Origin: Actinotalea alkalitolerans
Lineage (GTDB): Bacteria; Actinomycetota; Actinomycetes; Actinomycetales; Cellulomonadaceae
Reading direction: 5' to 3'
Assembly (NCBI RefSeq): GCF_023369855.1
Contig: NZ_JAMBPP010000025.1
Location: 1 to 35,307 of the forward strand
DNA: 35,307 nucleotides
The translations under genes and the position numbers were made by a program. Shown here piece by piece: positions 22,667 to 31,118 of the stretch; within the stretch, counting starts at the first letter, position 1; each line of letters starts with the position of its first letter. Under the pieces are notes generated by a model. It made no database searches, was not told the origin of the DNA, and was given only the letters and a program-made list of their open reading frames with translations.

Positions 22667-23839
22667 ATGACATGGATCGGCTGGCTGAGCCTGCTCGCCC
22701 TCGGCCTCTCGGTGACCGCCGTGGTGCTGGCCCTGATCAACCGACGGACGTTGCGCGAACGCGCCGCCGGAGCCCCTCCCGACACCGTGGCGAGCGGCAC
22801 CGCGACACCGTCCGACGTCGCCGGGACGAGCCCCCGCACCCTGGTCGCCTTCGTGGCCAACCCCACCAAGCCCGGCGTCGGCCAGCTGCGCGACACCGCC
22901 GTGCAGGCCTGCTCCGCCCGCTACCTGCCCGAGCCGCTGTGGCTCGAGACCACCGCGGACGACCCAGGCATCGGGCAGACCCGCGAGGCCCTCGAACGGG
23001 GGGCGCGCGTGGTGGTCGCGGTCGGCGGCGACGGGACGGTCCGTGCGGTCGCCGAGGGCCTGGCCGGCTCCCAGGGCGCGATGGGACTGATCCCCCAGGG
23101 CACGGGCAACCTCCTGGCCCGCAACCTCGACCTGCCGATCAACGACGTCGACGCGCTGATGCGGATCGCGCTGACCGGTCACGAGCGGCCGATCGACGTC
23201 GGCTGGCTCACCGTGGTCCGCGACGAGTCGCAGGTCTCGGACGACATCGCCGAGGCCGACCCCCACGCCGTGGCCCCCGAGAAGACCCCGCCGGACACCG
23301 CCGAACCGGCCCGCGACCACATCTTCCTGGTGATCGCCGGCCTCGGGTTCGACGCCGCGATGGTCGCCGACACCGACGAGGAGCTCAAGGCGAAGGTCGG
23401 CTGGATCGCCTACTTCGTCGCCGGGGTCCGCCACCTCCACTCGCGCAGGATGCGGATCGAGATGTCCACCGACGGCGGCGAGTGGACCTCCCACCGGCTG
23501 CGCAGCCTGCTCATCGGCAACTGCGGCCGCCTGCCCGGTGGCATCACCCTGCTGCCCGACGCGGTGCTCGACGACGGCTGGCTCGACATCGGCGCGATCG
23601 ACACCCGCGGAGGGGTCGCGGGCTGGGCGCAGCTGCTCGGTGAGGTCACCATGCAGCGCTTCGGGATGCGCAACGACCTGCCCAACAAGATCGGCCGCAT
23701 CGACCACAGCCGCGCACGACGGTTCGCGGTCCGCTCGCGCGACGCGCAGCAGGTGCAGGTCGACGGGGACATCATCGGCTCAGCCCTGGAGATCACCGCA
23801 CGCGTCGACGAGCGCTCCCTGCGGGTCCGGGTGCCCTGA
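22667..23839 (+). CDS. diacylglycerol kinase-like lipid kinase
   Basis: Protein of 390 residues of the DagK/YegS/sphingosine-kinase family. One N-terminal membrane helix (about 5-25) is followed by the catalytic domain with [16 protein letters not shown] (GGDGT at 120-124) and [12 protein letters not shown], the ATP-binding motifs. The C-terminal beta domain ends in VQVDGDIIG. An Asp/Glu/Pro-rich insertion of about 35 residues lies after DVGWLTVV. It probably phosphorylates diacylglycerol or another lipid alcohol at the membrane face; substrate not proven. ATG at 22667, leaderless geometry. Divergent from serS, convergent with pheA. Confidence 0.88.
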   Translation: MTWIGWLSLLALGLSVTAVVLALINRRTLRERAAGAPPDTVASGTATPSDVAGTSPRTLVAFVANPTKPGVGQLRDTAVQACSARYLPEPLWLETTADDPGIGQTREALERGARVVVAVGGDGTVRAVAEGLAGSQGAMGLIPQGTGNLLARNLDLPINDVDALMRIALTGHERPIDVGWLTVVRDESQVSDDIAEADPHAVAPEKTPPDTAEPARDHIFLVIAGLGFDAAMVADTDEELKAKVGWIAYFVAGVRHLHSRRMRIEMSTDGGEWTSHRLRSLLIGNCGRLPGGITLLPDAVLDDGWLDIGAIDTRGGVAGWAQLLGEVTMQRFGMRNDLPNKIGRIDHSRARRFAVRSRDAQQVQVDGDIIGSALEITARVDERSLRVRVP

Positions 23840-23881
23840 CCCACCTCGGGCGCAGCGAGCCCCACCCCCGGGCGCGGCGAG

Positions 23882-24832
23882 TCAGTGCGTGCGGCCCCCG
23901 CGCAACGCGGTGACCCACTCGCGCGCCGCGACGAAGTCGGGGTCGAAGGTCCCCGGCCGCAGCGGGCTCAACGGGGCGTCCACCCGCGGGTAGGAGCCCA
24001 GGAACCGCACGTGCGGGCAGACCCGGTGCAGGCCCATCAGCGCCTCGGCCATCCGCTCCTCGGCGATGTGGCCCTCGGCGTCGATCGAGAACGAGTACCG
24101 GCCCATCGCGTCGCCCAGCGGCCGTGACTCGATCCGCGACAGGTTCACCCCGCGGGTCGCGAACTGCTCGAGCATCTCCAGGAGCGCACCGGCCTGGTTG
24201 CTCGGCAGGTGCACCACCAGGGTCGTCTTGTCCGCACCGGTGGGGGGCGGCACCGTCCCGGGCTTGCCGACCACGACGAAGCGGGTGACCGCGCGCGCGT
24301 TGTCCGCGACGCCCTCGGCCAGAGCGACGAGCCCGTAGTGGTCCACAGCCGGCGGCGGCACCAGGGCGGCGTCGAACCCGAGCAGCGGCTCGGTCCCGGC
24401 GAGCAGGGCGGCGGGGGCGGTGTTGGAGGTCGCCGGGACGTGCACGACGTGCGGCAGGTTCTGGTTGAGCCAGCGCCGGCACTGCGCCCACGCGTGCGGG
24501 TGGGCGGAGATCCGACGCACGTCGGCCAACGAGGTGCCCGCGCGGCCCGCGACGGTGAAGCCCACCGGCACCAGGACCTCCTGCAGGAGGACCAGGGGGC
24601 TCCCGGTCGCCAGGGTGTCCAGGGTCGCGGTGACCCCACCCTCGACCGAGTTCTCGATCGCGACGACCGCGCGGTCCGCGGCCCCCGACCGCACCGCCTC
24701 GATCGCCGAGACGACGTCGACCTGAGGCAGGTACACCGCCTCGTCGGGACCGACGACCTGGCGAAGGGCCGCCTCGGTGAAGGTGCCCGCCGGGCCCAGG
24801 TAGGCGTAGCGGGGCAACGTGCCTCCGGTCAT
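23882..24832 (-). CDS. pheA: prephenate dehydratase
   Basis: Monofunctional enzyme of 316 residues converting prephenate to phenylpyruvate in phenylalanine synthesis. The catalytic domain starts at YLGPAGTFTEAAL and has the TRF motif at 183-185 (AVTRFVVVG). A C-terminal ACT domain for phenylalanine feedback has GALL (215-218) and ESRP (235-238). No chorismate mutase domain is fused. ATG at 24832 with GGAAGG 9 nt upstream; an in-frame start at 24886 adds a non-conserved leader. The gene is divergent from the AlkP-like membrane protein, with about 100 bp between. Confidence 0.95.
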   Translation of the reverse strand: MTGGTLPRYAYLGPAGTFTEAALRQVVGPDEAVYLPQVDVVSAIEAVRSGAADRAVVAIENSVEGGVTATLDTLATGSPLVLLQEVLVPVGFTVAGRAGTSLADVRRISAHPHAWAQCRRWLNQNLPHVVHVPATSNTAPAALLAGTEPLLGFDAALVPPPAVDHYGLVALAEGVADNARAVTRFVVVGKPGTVPPPTGADKTTLVVHLPSNQAGALLEMLEQFATRGVNLSRIESRPLGDAMGRYSFSIDAEGHIAEERMAEALMGLHRVCPHVRFLGSYPRVDAPLSPLRPGTFDPDFVAAREWVTALRGGRTH

Positions 24833-24922
24833 CCTGCGATCCCTTCCGGAAGGTCCTGTGGTGATCGTGTGGAGCGGGGCCCGCACCGCGCCGGTCGCCG
24901 CCGACCGAGCCTAGTCCGCCCG

Positions 24923-24928
24923 TAGGCT
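24923..24928 (+). promoter_or_regulatory. -10 box of the AlkP-like membrane protein gene (leaderless)
   Basis: TAGGCT, exactly 6 nt before the GTG at 24935. Confidence 0.5.
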
Positions 24929-24934
24929 GGGTCG

Positions 24935-27460
24935 GTGCCCCGTTCCCCCACCGCGCCCGACACCGACGTGGCGCAGGCGGCGGTGCGACCGACGGTGCCC
25001 CGTCGGACCGGTCGGACCGGTCCGACCCGCCGGGCCCGTGGCGCGGTCCGCCGCCTGGTCGCCACGCTGACGCTGGCCCTGGGGGCGTCGGCCGCGACCT
25101 TCGCCCCCGCGCTCGCCACCCCCCCGCCCGCCGCCCCTGCGGAGGTGGCCGACGAACCGGCGGTCGTCCTGATCGGGACCACCGGCCTGCGCTGGGACGA
25201 CGTGGGCACCCTGTCCACCCCCGCCCTGTGGGACCTGTCCCGCGACGCGTCGGTCGGGACCGTGGCCGCCCGCAGCGTCCGCTCGTCGGCCTGCCCCGCC
25301 GACGGGTGGCTCGCGGTCTCCGCCGGGGCGCGGGCCGCGGACCTCCCGGGCGAGAGCTACGGCGAGTGCCGGACCCTGCTGAACCCCCGGTCGAACGGGA
25401 TGGTCCCGGGGTGGGCCGCGTACGTCGAGTCGGCCGAGGCCTCGGGCTACAGCCCGACCCTGGGGCTGCTGGGCCAGGCCGTGCACGAGCAGGGCGTGAC
25501 CGCCGCCGGGTTCGGCCCCGGGGCGGCGATCGCCCTGTCCGACCGCGACGGCGTCGTCGTCGGGGAGCACGCGCTCGTCCCCGCCGACCCCGAGGCGCTG
25601 AGCGAGGCGGTCGCACAGGCGCTGGGGACGGCGGGGCTCGTGGTGGTGGACGCCGGCTCGGTGCGCGACACCGGGCGCGCGACGGTCGGGCGCCCCGACA
25701 GCTTCGCCGTGCCCGAGGACGAGGCCGAGGACGTGCCCGCCGAGCCCTCCCCGACCGGCGAGGAGCCGGCCGGGCCCGAGGTCATCACCGAACCCACCCG
25801 CCAGCAGCAGGTGCAGCCGATCGACCGTCGGGTGGGGGCCGTGCTCGAGGCCGTCCGGGAGAGCGACCGAGAGGTCACGGTGCTGCTGGTCTCGATCGCC
25901 GACAGCGGCACCCGGGCGCGCATGCAGCTCGCCGCCGCCCTGGGTCCCGGTCCGGGCGGGGACCTCTACGCCGAGAGCCTGCTCGGGTCGAGCTCGACCC
26001 GCCAGGCAGGCATGGTGCAGACCACCGACGTGACCCCGACCGTGCTGAGCGCGCTCGGTCTGGCCGGCACCGTGCGCACCGGCGCGCTGGTCGGCGCCCC
26101 GCTGCAGGCGGTCGCCGGACCGCAGGACGCGAACGGCCGGCTCCAGGAGCTGCTGGGCATCGACCGGCACTCCGCGGCCGTCCGTTCGGTCACCCCCACG
26201 TTCTTCACCGCGCTCATCGTCATCAACCTGGTGCTCTACGTGGTCGTCACCCTGGGCCTGAACGGCCGGGTGCTCGCCGGTCTCAGCGACCTGGCCGCCC
26301 GGATGACGCCCGGACGGCGACCCCGCGCGCGGGTGGAGTCGATCACCCGACACCCGACCGCCGTGCTGCACGCCCTGAGGGTGGCCGGCCTGGCGGTGGC
26401 GTCCCTCCCGGTCGCGAGCTTCCTGGCGAACCTCAGCCCCTGGTGGGCGGCGACCTCGCCGGGATGGGCGGTGACCGGTCTGATCGCGGCCTGGGTCGTG
26501 GGACTGACGGCCCTGGCGGCGCTGCCCCGCTGGCGGCATCCGCTGCTCGGCCCGGTGGGCGTCGTCGCCGGCATCACCTCGCTGGTCCTGGCGATCGACG
26601 TGGCGACCGGGGCGACCCTCCAGATCTCGGCGCCCATGGGTGTGCAGCCTGTGGTCGCGGGACGCTTCTACGGGTTCAACAACACGGCCTTCGCGATGTT
26701 CGCGGCCGCGTCCATCCTCACCGCCGTCGCCGCCACCGACCCGTTCGTCAGGGTCGGCCGCCGCCGGCAGGCCGCCGTCTTCGTCGCCGTGATCGGTCTC
26801 TCGGTGACCTACCTGGTCGGCATGCCCGGTCTCGGCAGCGACTTCGGCGGACCACCCGCCCTGGTCCCCGGCTTCGCGGTGCTGGCGCTGCTGGCCGCCG
26901 GTGCCCGCCTGACCTGGCCGCGCCTGGTCGCGATCCTGGGCGGCGGCGCGCTGGTCGTCACCTCCTTCGCCCTGATCGACTGGCTGCGGCCCGACGAGGA
27001 CCGCACCCACCTCGGGCGCTTCGTGGACACGGTGCTCGACGGCGGGCTGGCCGACGTCGTGGGACGCAAGCTCGCCCAGAACCTCGCCAACCTGGGCGGG
27101 ACGTGGCTCACGCTGCTCGCCCTGGGCGGCATCGCCCTGGTCGTCCTCGTGCTCGCCCGACCGCTGCGGTGGGCGGCCTCGGCCTCCGACGGCGGGCCGT
27201 TCAGCTGGCTGTCCGCGGGGACCGCGCTGACCAGCCTGGGTGTCGTGGCCCCGATGCTGCGGCCCGGCGTGGTCGCCCTGGCCGTGACCCTGGGGATCGG
27301 TTTCGCGGTCAACGACTCGGGGATCGTCATCCCCGCGATCGGCGTCGCCGTGGCCGTCCCGCTCCTCGTCGCCGCCTGCGCGAGCTGGTTGCTGCAGCTG
27401 CGCGCCCACACGGCCGCCGGCACGACGACGGTCGCGGCGGCACCACCCGAGGACACGTAG
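24935..27460 (+). CDS. large polytopic membrane protein with AlkP-like outer domain
   Basis: Protein of 841 residues, function unknown. After a basic N-terminus, a signal/anchor helix (about 40-62) leads into an external domain (about 70-420) that resembles the alkaline-phosphatase superfamily: AVVLIGTTGLRWDDV at 76-90, TPALWDLS, and TTDVTPTVLSALGL near 360. The first metal-binding Asp expected in the GxDG position is Thr83, and the later SDHG-type element reads SIADSG, so catalysis is doubtful. About ten to twelve membrane helices follow (about 425-830), with the motif GRFYGFNNTAFAMF near 576. A Pro/Glu-rich linker splits the outer domain near 265-290. It converges with a GT2 gene. A role in cell-envelope glycan or lipid assembly is only an inference. 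Confidence 0.75.
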   Translation: MPRSPTAPDTDVAQAAVRPTVPRRTGRTGPTRRARGAVRRLVATLTLALGASAATFAPALATPPPAAPAEVADEPAVVLIGTTGLRWDDVGTLSTPALWDLSRDASVGTVAARSVRSSACPADGWLAVSAGARAADLPGESYGECRTLLNPRSNGMVPGWAAYVESAEASGYSPTLGLLGQAVHEQGVTAAGFGPGAAIALSDRDGVVVGEHALVPADPEALSEAVAQALGTAGLVVVDAGSVRDTGRATVGRPDSFAVPEDEAEDVPAEPSPTGEEPAGPEVITEPTRQQQVQPIDRRVGAVLEAVRESDREVTVLLVSIADSGTRARMQLAAALGPGPGGDLYAESLLGSSSTRQAGMVQTTDVTPTVLSALGLAGTVRTGALVGAPLQAVAGPQDANGRLQELLGIDRHSAAVRSVTPTFFTALIVINLVLYVVVTLGLNGRVLAGLSDLAARMTPGRRPRARVESITRHPTAVLHALRVAGLAVASLPVASFLANLSPWWAATSPGWAVTGLIAAWVVGLTALAALPRWRHPLLGPVGVVAGITSLVLAIDVATGATLQISAPMGVQPVVAGRFYGFNNTAFAMFAAASILTAVAATDPFVRVGRRRQAAVFVAVIGLSVTYLVGMPGLGSDFGGPPALVPGFAVLALLAAGARLTWPRLVAILGGGALVVTSFALIDWLRPDEDRTHLGRFVDTVLDGGLADVVGRKLAQNLANLGGTWLTLLALGGIALVVLVLARPLRWAASASDGGPFSWLSAGTALTSLGVVAPMLRPGVVALAVTLGIGFAVNDSGIVIPAIGVAVAVPLLVAACASWLLQLRAHTAAGTTTVAAAPPEDT

Positions 27461-27500
27461 CGGACCTCGCCCGCCGACGGCGGCCGCACCCGAGCGGTGC

Positions 27501-28298
27501 TCAGCCCCTCGACAGGCGCTTGTTGACGCCACCGACGAGACCGCGCACCTTGCGGGCGTTGACCGCCAGGAGCACGTCACGGTACTGGGCCGCGCGGTGC
27601 ATCTGACCACGGAAGTCCGAGCCCGAGGGCCGGTGCCGCAGGTCGCACGGGACCTCGACCGCGACGAACCCCTTGGTCAGCAGGTCGATCGTCATACCGG
27701 TCTCGACCCCCCAGCCGCGGGCGAGCGGGGTCGCGGCCTCGAAGGCCTCGCGGGTCAGGCACCGCATGCCCGAGAGCGGCTGGGTGGGTGTCCACCCGGT
27801 CAACGACTGGATCGACCGCCGCGCGAGCCCCACCACGATGCCGCGCCCGCCCGCACCGGGCTGCGGGGGCAGCAGGGCGATCGAGACGTCGGCAGCACCC
27901 TCGAGCACGGGCGGGACCAGCGGAGCGGCGTTGACAGCCGACTCGCCCAGGTCCCCGTCGAGGAACAGCAGCAGGCGGGGCGGTCGGTCGTCGGTGTCCC
28001 GCATCGCGACGACCGCGGCACCGGTCTCCATCGCCGAGGCCTTGCCCCGGTTGTGCGAGTGGCGCACCACCACCGCGCCGGCCTCACGGGCCACGTGCTG
28101 GGTCGCGTCGACGCTCCCGTCATCCACGACCAGGACCAGATCGACGTGCGGGATGGCCCGGGCCGCGCGGACCGTGGCCGCGATCCGGCGCGACTCGTCC
28201 TTCGCGGGGATGACCACTGCGGCGCGTTGTCGTGGTCGGGGTGGGACAGCCCCGTCAGCAGCGCTGGCGGGCTGACGTCCGCGCGTTGAGTGGGCCAC
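27501..28298 (-). CDS. GT2-family glycosyltransferase
   Basis: Cytoplasmic GT-A fold enzyme of 265 residues. AAVVIPAKDESRRIAATV opens the nucleotide-sugar domain, VVDDGSVDAT and LLLFLDGDLGE supply the acidic/metal residues (DDGS near 59-62, DGD near 113-115), and GVETGMTIDLL lies in the acceptor part. The end (DLRHRPSGSDFRGQMHRAAQYRDVL) is amphipathic and could bind the membrane face. No transmembrane helix. It resembles actinobacterial GT2 enzymes near glucosyl-3-phosphoglycerate or polyprenyl-phosphate transferases, but donor and acceptor are unknown. GTG start at 28298, TAGGGT 6 nt upstream (leaderless). It is convergent with the AlkP-like membrane protein. Confidence 0.82.
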   Translation of the reverse strand: MAHSTRGRQPASAADGAVPPRPRQRAAVVIPAKDESRRIAATVRAARAIPHVDLVLVVDDGSVDATQHVAREAGAVVVRHSHNRGKASAMETGAAVVAMRDTDDRPPRLLLFLDGDLGESAVNAAPLVPPVLEGAADVSIALLPPQPGAGGRGIVVGLARRSIQSLTGWTPTQPLSGMRCLTREAFEAATPLARGWGVETGMTIDLLTKGFVAVEVPCDLRHRPSGSDFRGQMHRAAQYRDVLLAVNARKVRGLVGGVNKRLSRG

Positions 28299-28304
28299 GA
28301 CACC

Positions 28305-28310
28305 ACCCTA
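28305..28310 (-). promoter_or_regulatory. -10 box of the GT2 gene (leaderless)
   Basis: TAGGGT on the minus strand, exactly 6 nt from the GTG at 28298. Confidence 0.5.
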
Positions 28311-28358
28311 ACGAGAGTTGCGGTCTTCGTCAGCGCGGGACCACAAGGAGGTCAAGAT

Positions 28359-28451
28359 GTGACCATCCACGTTCGTGGCCACGGTCATCCCAGCGGCGAC
28401 GCTCGTGGCCGCCACGGCGCCACGCCCGGGCGATGCCTCAGCGCAGCGTGA
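28359..28451 (+). CDS. possible 30-residue peptide with strong ribosome site
   Basis: A GTG at 28359 is preceded by AGGAGG (28346-28351) at the ideal 7-nt distance, one of the strongest plus-strand Shine-Dalgarno matches in intergenic DNA here. The frame stays open for 30 codons to TGA at 28449. The peptide starts VTIHVRGHGHPSGDARGRHG and ends near GRCLSAA; it is His/Gly/Arg-rich with no hydrophobic stretch. It overlaps the 3' end of the DUF5926 gene on the other strand by 14 bp. An ATG one base out of frame stops at once (ATGTGA). I recognise no family. It may be a real small gene, a leader peptide with no gene after it, or chance. Confidence 0.35.
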   Translation: MTIHVRGHGHPSGDARGRHGATPGRCLSAA

Positions 28452-29277
28452 GCTGACGAGCCACCAGGCCGGCCCGCGCCCGGCGCTCGTCCGCGTTCAG
28501 CGGCTCCTCCACGGCGAGCGCGGCCGCGAGCCGCTCACCCAGCTCGCGGGCAGGCTCCTCGAGCTCCTCGGCGACCGTCCCGGGCACGAGGTCCCAGACC
28601 GGGACGAGCAGCCCGCACGACCGGAAGGCGCCGATGAACTTGCCGACCGATCCCTCGTCCCCCAGGCCCGAGGACCGCGTCGCGTGCAACCGCGCGAGGG
28701 CGTCCAGGAAGTCCTGCTCGTCGTGCGGCATGCCCCAGCGCAGGTACTCGCGCTCACCCATGCGCGCCCAGTACGCCGCGTCGACGCTCGTCAGCCGCCG
28801 GGTCGGCACCACGGCCTCGTTCATCCGCTCGAGCGACGCGCGCGCCTCACCCTCGAGCTCTGCCCCCTCGGCGGTCCAGTAGTCGAAGCCGTCGTGGACG
28901 GTCACCTCGAACGGCACCGTGAGGTCCAGGACGTCCTGCAGGCGGGGCCCGGGCTCGGGCTGCGCGGCCGAGGTCAGCGGCGTGCCGGCCGGCAGGTCGA
29001 GCACCCGGAGCAGGAGGTCGGCCAGGTCGCGGGAGGCGTCGCCCGACCCTGCGTGCTGCTGCAGCGCGAGCATGATCGTGCCGTCCCCGCGGTGCATCGC
29101 CGGCCACGCCAGCGGCAGGACGGTCGTGACGACGACGTCGCGCGCGCCGTACTGCTCGGTGGTGCGCGCCGTGGCCGTGGCTGCCGGCACCACCTCACGC
29201 ATCGCCACCCAGTCGGGCTCGCCGGGCAACCCCTCGAAGGGACGCAGCACGAACTCCACGGTCGCTCTCTTGGCCAT
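28438..29277 (-). CDS. DUF5926 family protein
   Basis: Soluble protein of 279 residues of an actinobacterial family without assigned function, sometimes mislabelled as SecA/SecC-related. Recognisable segments are [65 protein letters not shown] and RREYLRWG-like/[16 protein letters not shown]. Many homologues, as I recall, carry a basic Lys/Arg-rich N-terminus that is nearly absent here (only MAKR). ATG at 29277; TACCCT at 29286-29291 lies 8 nt upstream, so the message may be leaderless. It is divergent from pgm. Confidence 0.75.
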   Translation of the reverse strand: MAKRATVEFVLRPFEGLPGEPDWVAMREVVPAATATARTTEQYGARDVVVTTVLPLAWPAMHRGDGTIMLALQQHAGSGDASRDLADLLLRVLDLPAGTPLTSAAQPEPGPRLQDVLDLTVPFEVTVHDGFDYWTAEGAELEGEARASLERMNEAVVPTRRLTSVDAAYWARMGEREYLRWGMPHDEQDFLDALARLHATRSSGLGDEGSVGKFIGAFRSCGLLVPVWDLVPGTVAEELEEPARELGERLAAALAVEEPLNADERRARAGLVARQLTLR

Positions 29278-29285
29278 GGTGCACG

Positions 29286-29291
29286 AGGGTA
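29286..29291 (-). promoter_or_regulatory. -10 box of the DUF5926 gene
   Basis: TACCCT on the minus strand, 8 nt from the ATG at 29277; no Shine-Dalgarno sequence. Confidence 0.4.
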
Positions 29292-29384
29292 CAGCGACGG
29301 TCGACGACCGGCGGCCCGGGCGCGAGCGCCTCCGGTGCGCCGCACCCCGTGCGCACCGGTGGCACCGGGTGCGAGGATCGACCC

Positions 29385-31073
29385 ATGCACCCGCGCGCCG
29401 GACAGATCGCCCTCCCCGAAGACCTCATCGACGTGGACGGCGTGCTGGGCGCCTACTACGACAAGACCCCCGACGTGGACGACCCCGCCCAGCAGGTCGC
29501 CTTCGGCACCTCGGGCCATCGCGGGTCGAGCCTGGACACCGCGTTCAACGAGGCGCACATCGTCGCGATCACCGCGGCGATCGTGGAGTACCGGCGGGCC
29601 CAGGGCACCGACGGGCCGCTCTTCATCGGCCGCGACACCCACGCCCTGTCCCTGCCTGCCTGGCAGACGGCGCTCGAGGTGCTGGCCGCCGCGGACGTCG
29701 AGGTGCACGTCGACGCGCGCGACGGGTACACGCCGACCCCGGCCGTCTCCCACGCGATCCTGCTGCACAACGGCGCCACCACTGCCCAGGGCGTGCGAAC
29801 CACCGCAGCCGGGGGCACGGGCACGGGGCTGGCGGACGGCATCGTCGTCACCCCCTCGCACAACCCGCCGCGCGACGGCGGCTTCAAGTACAACCCGCCG
29901 CACGGTGGACCGGCGGGGTCGGAGGCCACCGGCTGGATCGCCGACCGCGCCAACGAGCTGCTGCGCTCGGGCCTCGGCAGCATCCGCCGGGTGAGCCTGG
30001 AGACGGCGCTCGCCGCACCGACCACCCGCAAGCACGACTACCTGAGCGCCTACCTCGACGACCTGCCGCACGTCCTGGACCTCGACCTCGTCCGGGCCAG
30101 CGGGGTGCGGATCGGCGCCGACCCGCTGGGCGGCGCCGCGGTCGACTACTGGGGGGCGATCGCCGAACGGCACGGCCTGGACCTGACCGTCGTCAACCCC
30201 GAGGTCGACCCCCGCTGGGCCTTCATGACCCTGGACTGGGACGGCAAGATCCGGATGGACTGCTCGTCACCGTCCGCGATGGCCTCGCTGGTCCAGTCGA
30301 TGGCCGGCGGCGATGCCGGCTTCGACATCGCGACCGGCAACGACGCCGACGCCGACCGGCACGGCATCGTCACCCCCGACGCCGGCCTGATGAACCCCAA
30401 CCACTACCTCGCGGTCGCGATCAGCTACCTCTACGGCGGCGCACGCCCGCAGTGGCCCGCGCAGGCCGCGATCGGCAAGACGCTGGTCTCCTCGGCGCTC
30501 ATCGACCGGGTCGCGGCCGACCTGGGACGCACCCTGCTCGAGGTCCCCGTGGGCTTCAAGTGGTTCGTCCCCGGCCTGCTGGACGGCTCGGTCGGCTTCG
30601 GAGGCGAGGAGTCCGCCGGGGCGTCGTTCCTGCGGCACGACGGCACCGTGTGGACCACCGACAAGGACGGCATCCTGCTGGCCCTGCTGGGGGCGGAGAT
30701 CACCGCACGCACCGGCTCCTCGCCGTCCCAGCTGCACTCCCGCCTGGTCGAACGGCACGGCGAGTCCTGGTACGCCCGCGTCGACGCCCCCGCCACCCGG
30801 GCCCAGAAGGCGTCGCTGGCCTCGCTGCGCCCCGAGCAGGTGACCGCCTCGACCCTGGCCGGTGAGGAGATCACCGCGCGGCTCACCGAGGCTCCCGGCA
30901 ACGGCGCGTCGATCGGCGGGCTCAAGGTGACCACGGCGAACGCCTGGTTCGCCGCCCGCCCGTCGGGCACCGAGGACGTCTACAAGGTGTACGCCGAGTC
31001 GTTCGTCTCGGCCGACCACCTCACCCAGGTCCAGCAGGCGGCGCAGGAGCTCGTCACCCAGACCCTGGCCTGA
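29385..31073 (+). CDS. pgm: phosphoglucomutase (alpha-D-glucose phosphate-specific)
   Basis: Enzyme of 562 residues interconverting glucose 1-phosphate and glucose 6-phosphate, linking glycolysis with glycogen and envelope sugars. Start of domain 1 at FGTSGHRG; catalytic phospho-serine S158 in TPSHNPP; metal loop DADADRHG near 320-327; sugar loop [10 protein letters not shown]; phosphate loop [15 protein letters not shown] near 525. Compared with the usual sequence between the [10 protein letters not shown] stretch and [14 protein letters not shown], about 15 extra residues (Gly/Thr-rich) are present near 129-146. ATG at 29385, with GAGGAT just upstream acting either as ribosome site or -10 box; an in-frame start at 29349 is less likely. 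Confidence 0.93.
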   Translation: MHPRAGQIALPEDLIDVDGVLGAYYDKTPDVDDPAQQVAFGTSGHRGSSLDTAFNEAHIVAITAAIVEYRRAQGTDGPLFIGRDTHALSLPAWQTALEVLAAADVEVHVDARDGYTPTPAVSHAILLHNGATTAQGVRTTAAGGTGTGLADGIVVTPSHNPPRDGGFKYNPPHGGPAGSEATGWIADRANELLRSGLGSIRRVSLETALAAPTTRKHDYLSAYLDDLPHVLDLDLVRASGVRIGADPLGGAAVDYWGAIAERHGLDLTVVNPEVDPRWAFMTLDWDGKIRMDCSSPSAMASLVQSMAGGDAGFDIATGNDADADRHGIVTPDAGLMNPNHYLAVAISYLYGGARPQWPAQAAIGKTLVSSALIDRVAADLGRTLLEVPVGFKWFVPGLLDGSVGFGGEESAGASFLRHDGTVWTTDKDGILLALLGAEITARTGSSPSQLHSRLVERHGESWYARVDAPATRAQKASLASLRPEQVTASTLAGEEITARLTEAPGNGASIGGLKVTTANAWFAARPSGTEDVYKVYAESFVSADHLTQVQQAAQELVTQTLA

Positions 31074-31083
31074 GCGTCCGGGA

Positions 31084-31118
31084 CCCGCGCCCCGCACGGC
31101 TCAGCCGAGGGGCGCGGG
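31084..31118. terminator. bidirectional terminator between pgm and the c-di-GMP gene
   Basis: CCCGCGCCCC (31084-31093) and its exact complement (31109-31118) with a 15-nt loop, 10 nt after the pgm stop and overlapping the 3' end of the opposing gene. Confidence 0.6.

Noticed and set aside
24911-27610. 899-codon minus-strand and 792-codon plus-strand frames over the AlkP-like gene
   Set aside because: Composition typical of shadow frames in high-GC DNA; the frame at 24935-27460 has the membrane helices and superfamily motifs.
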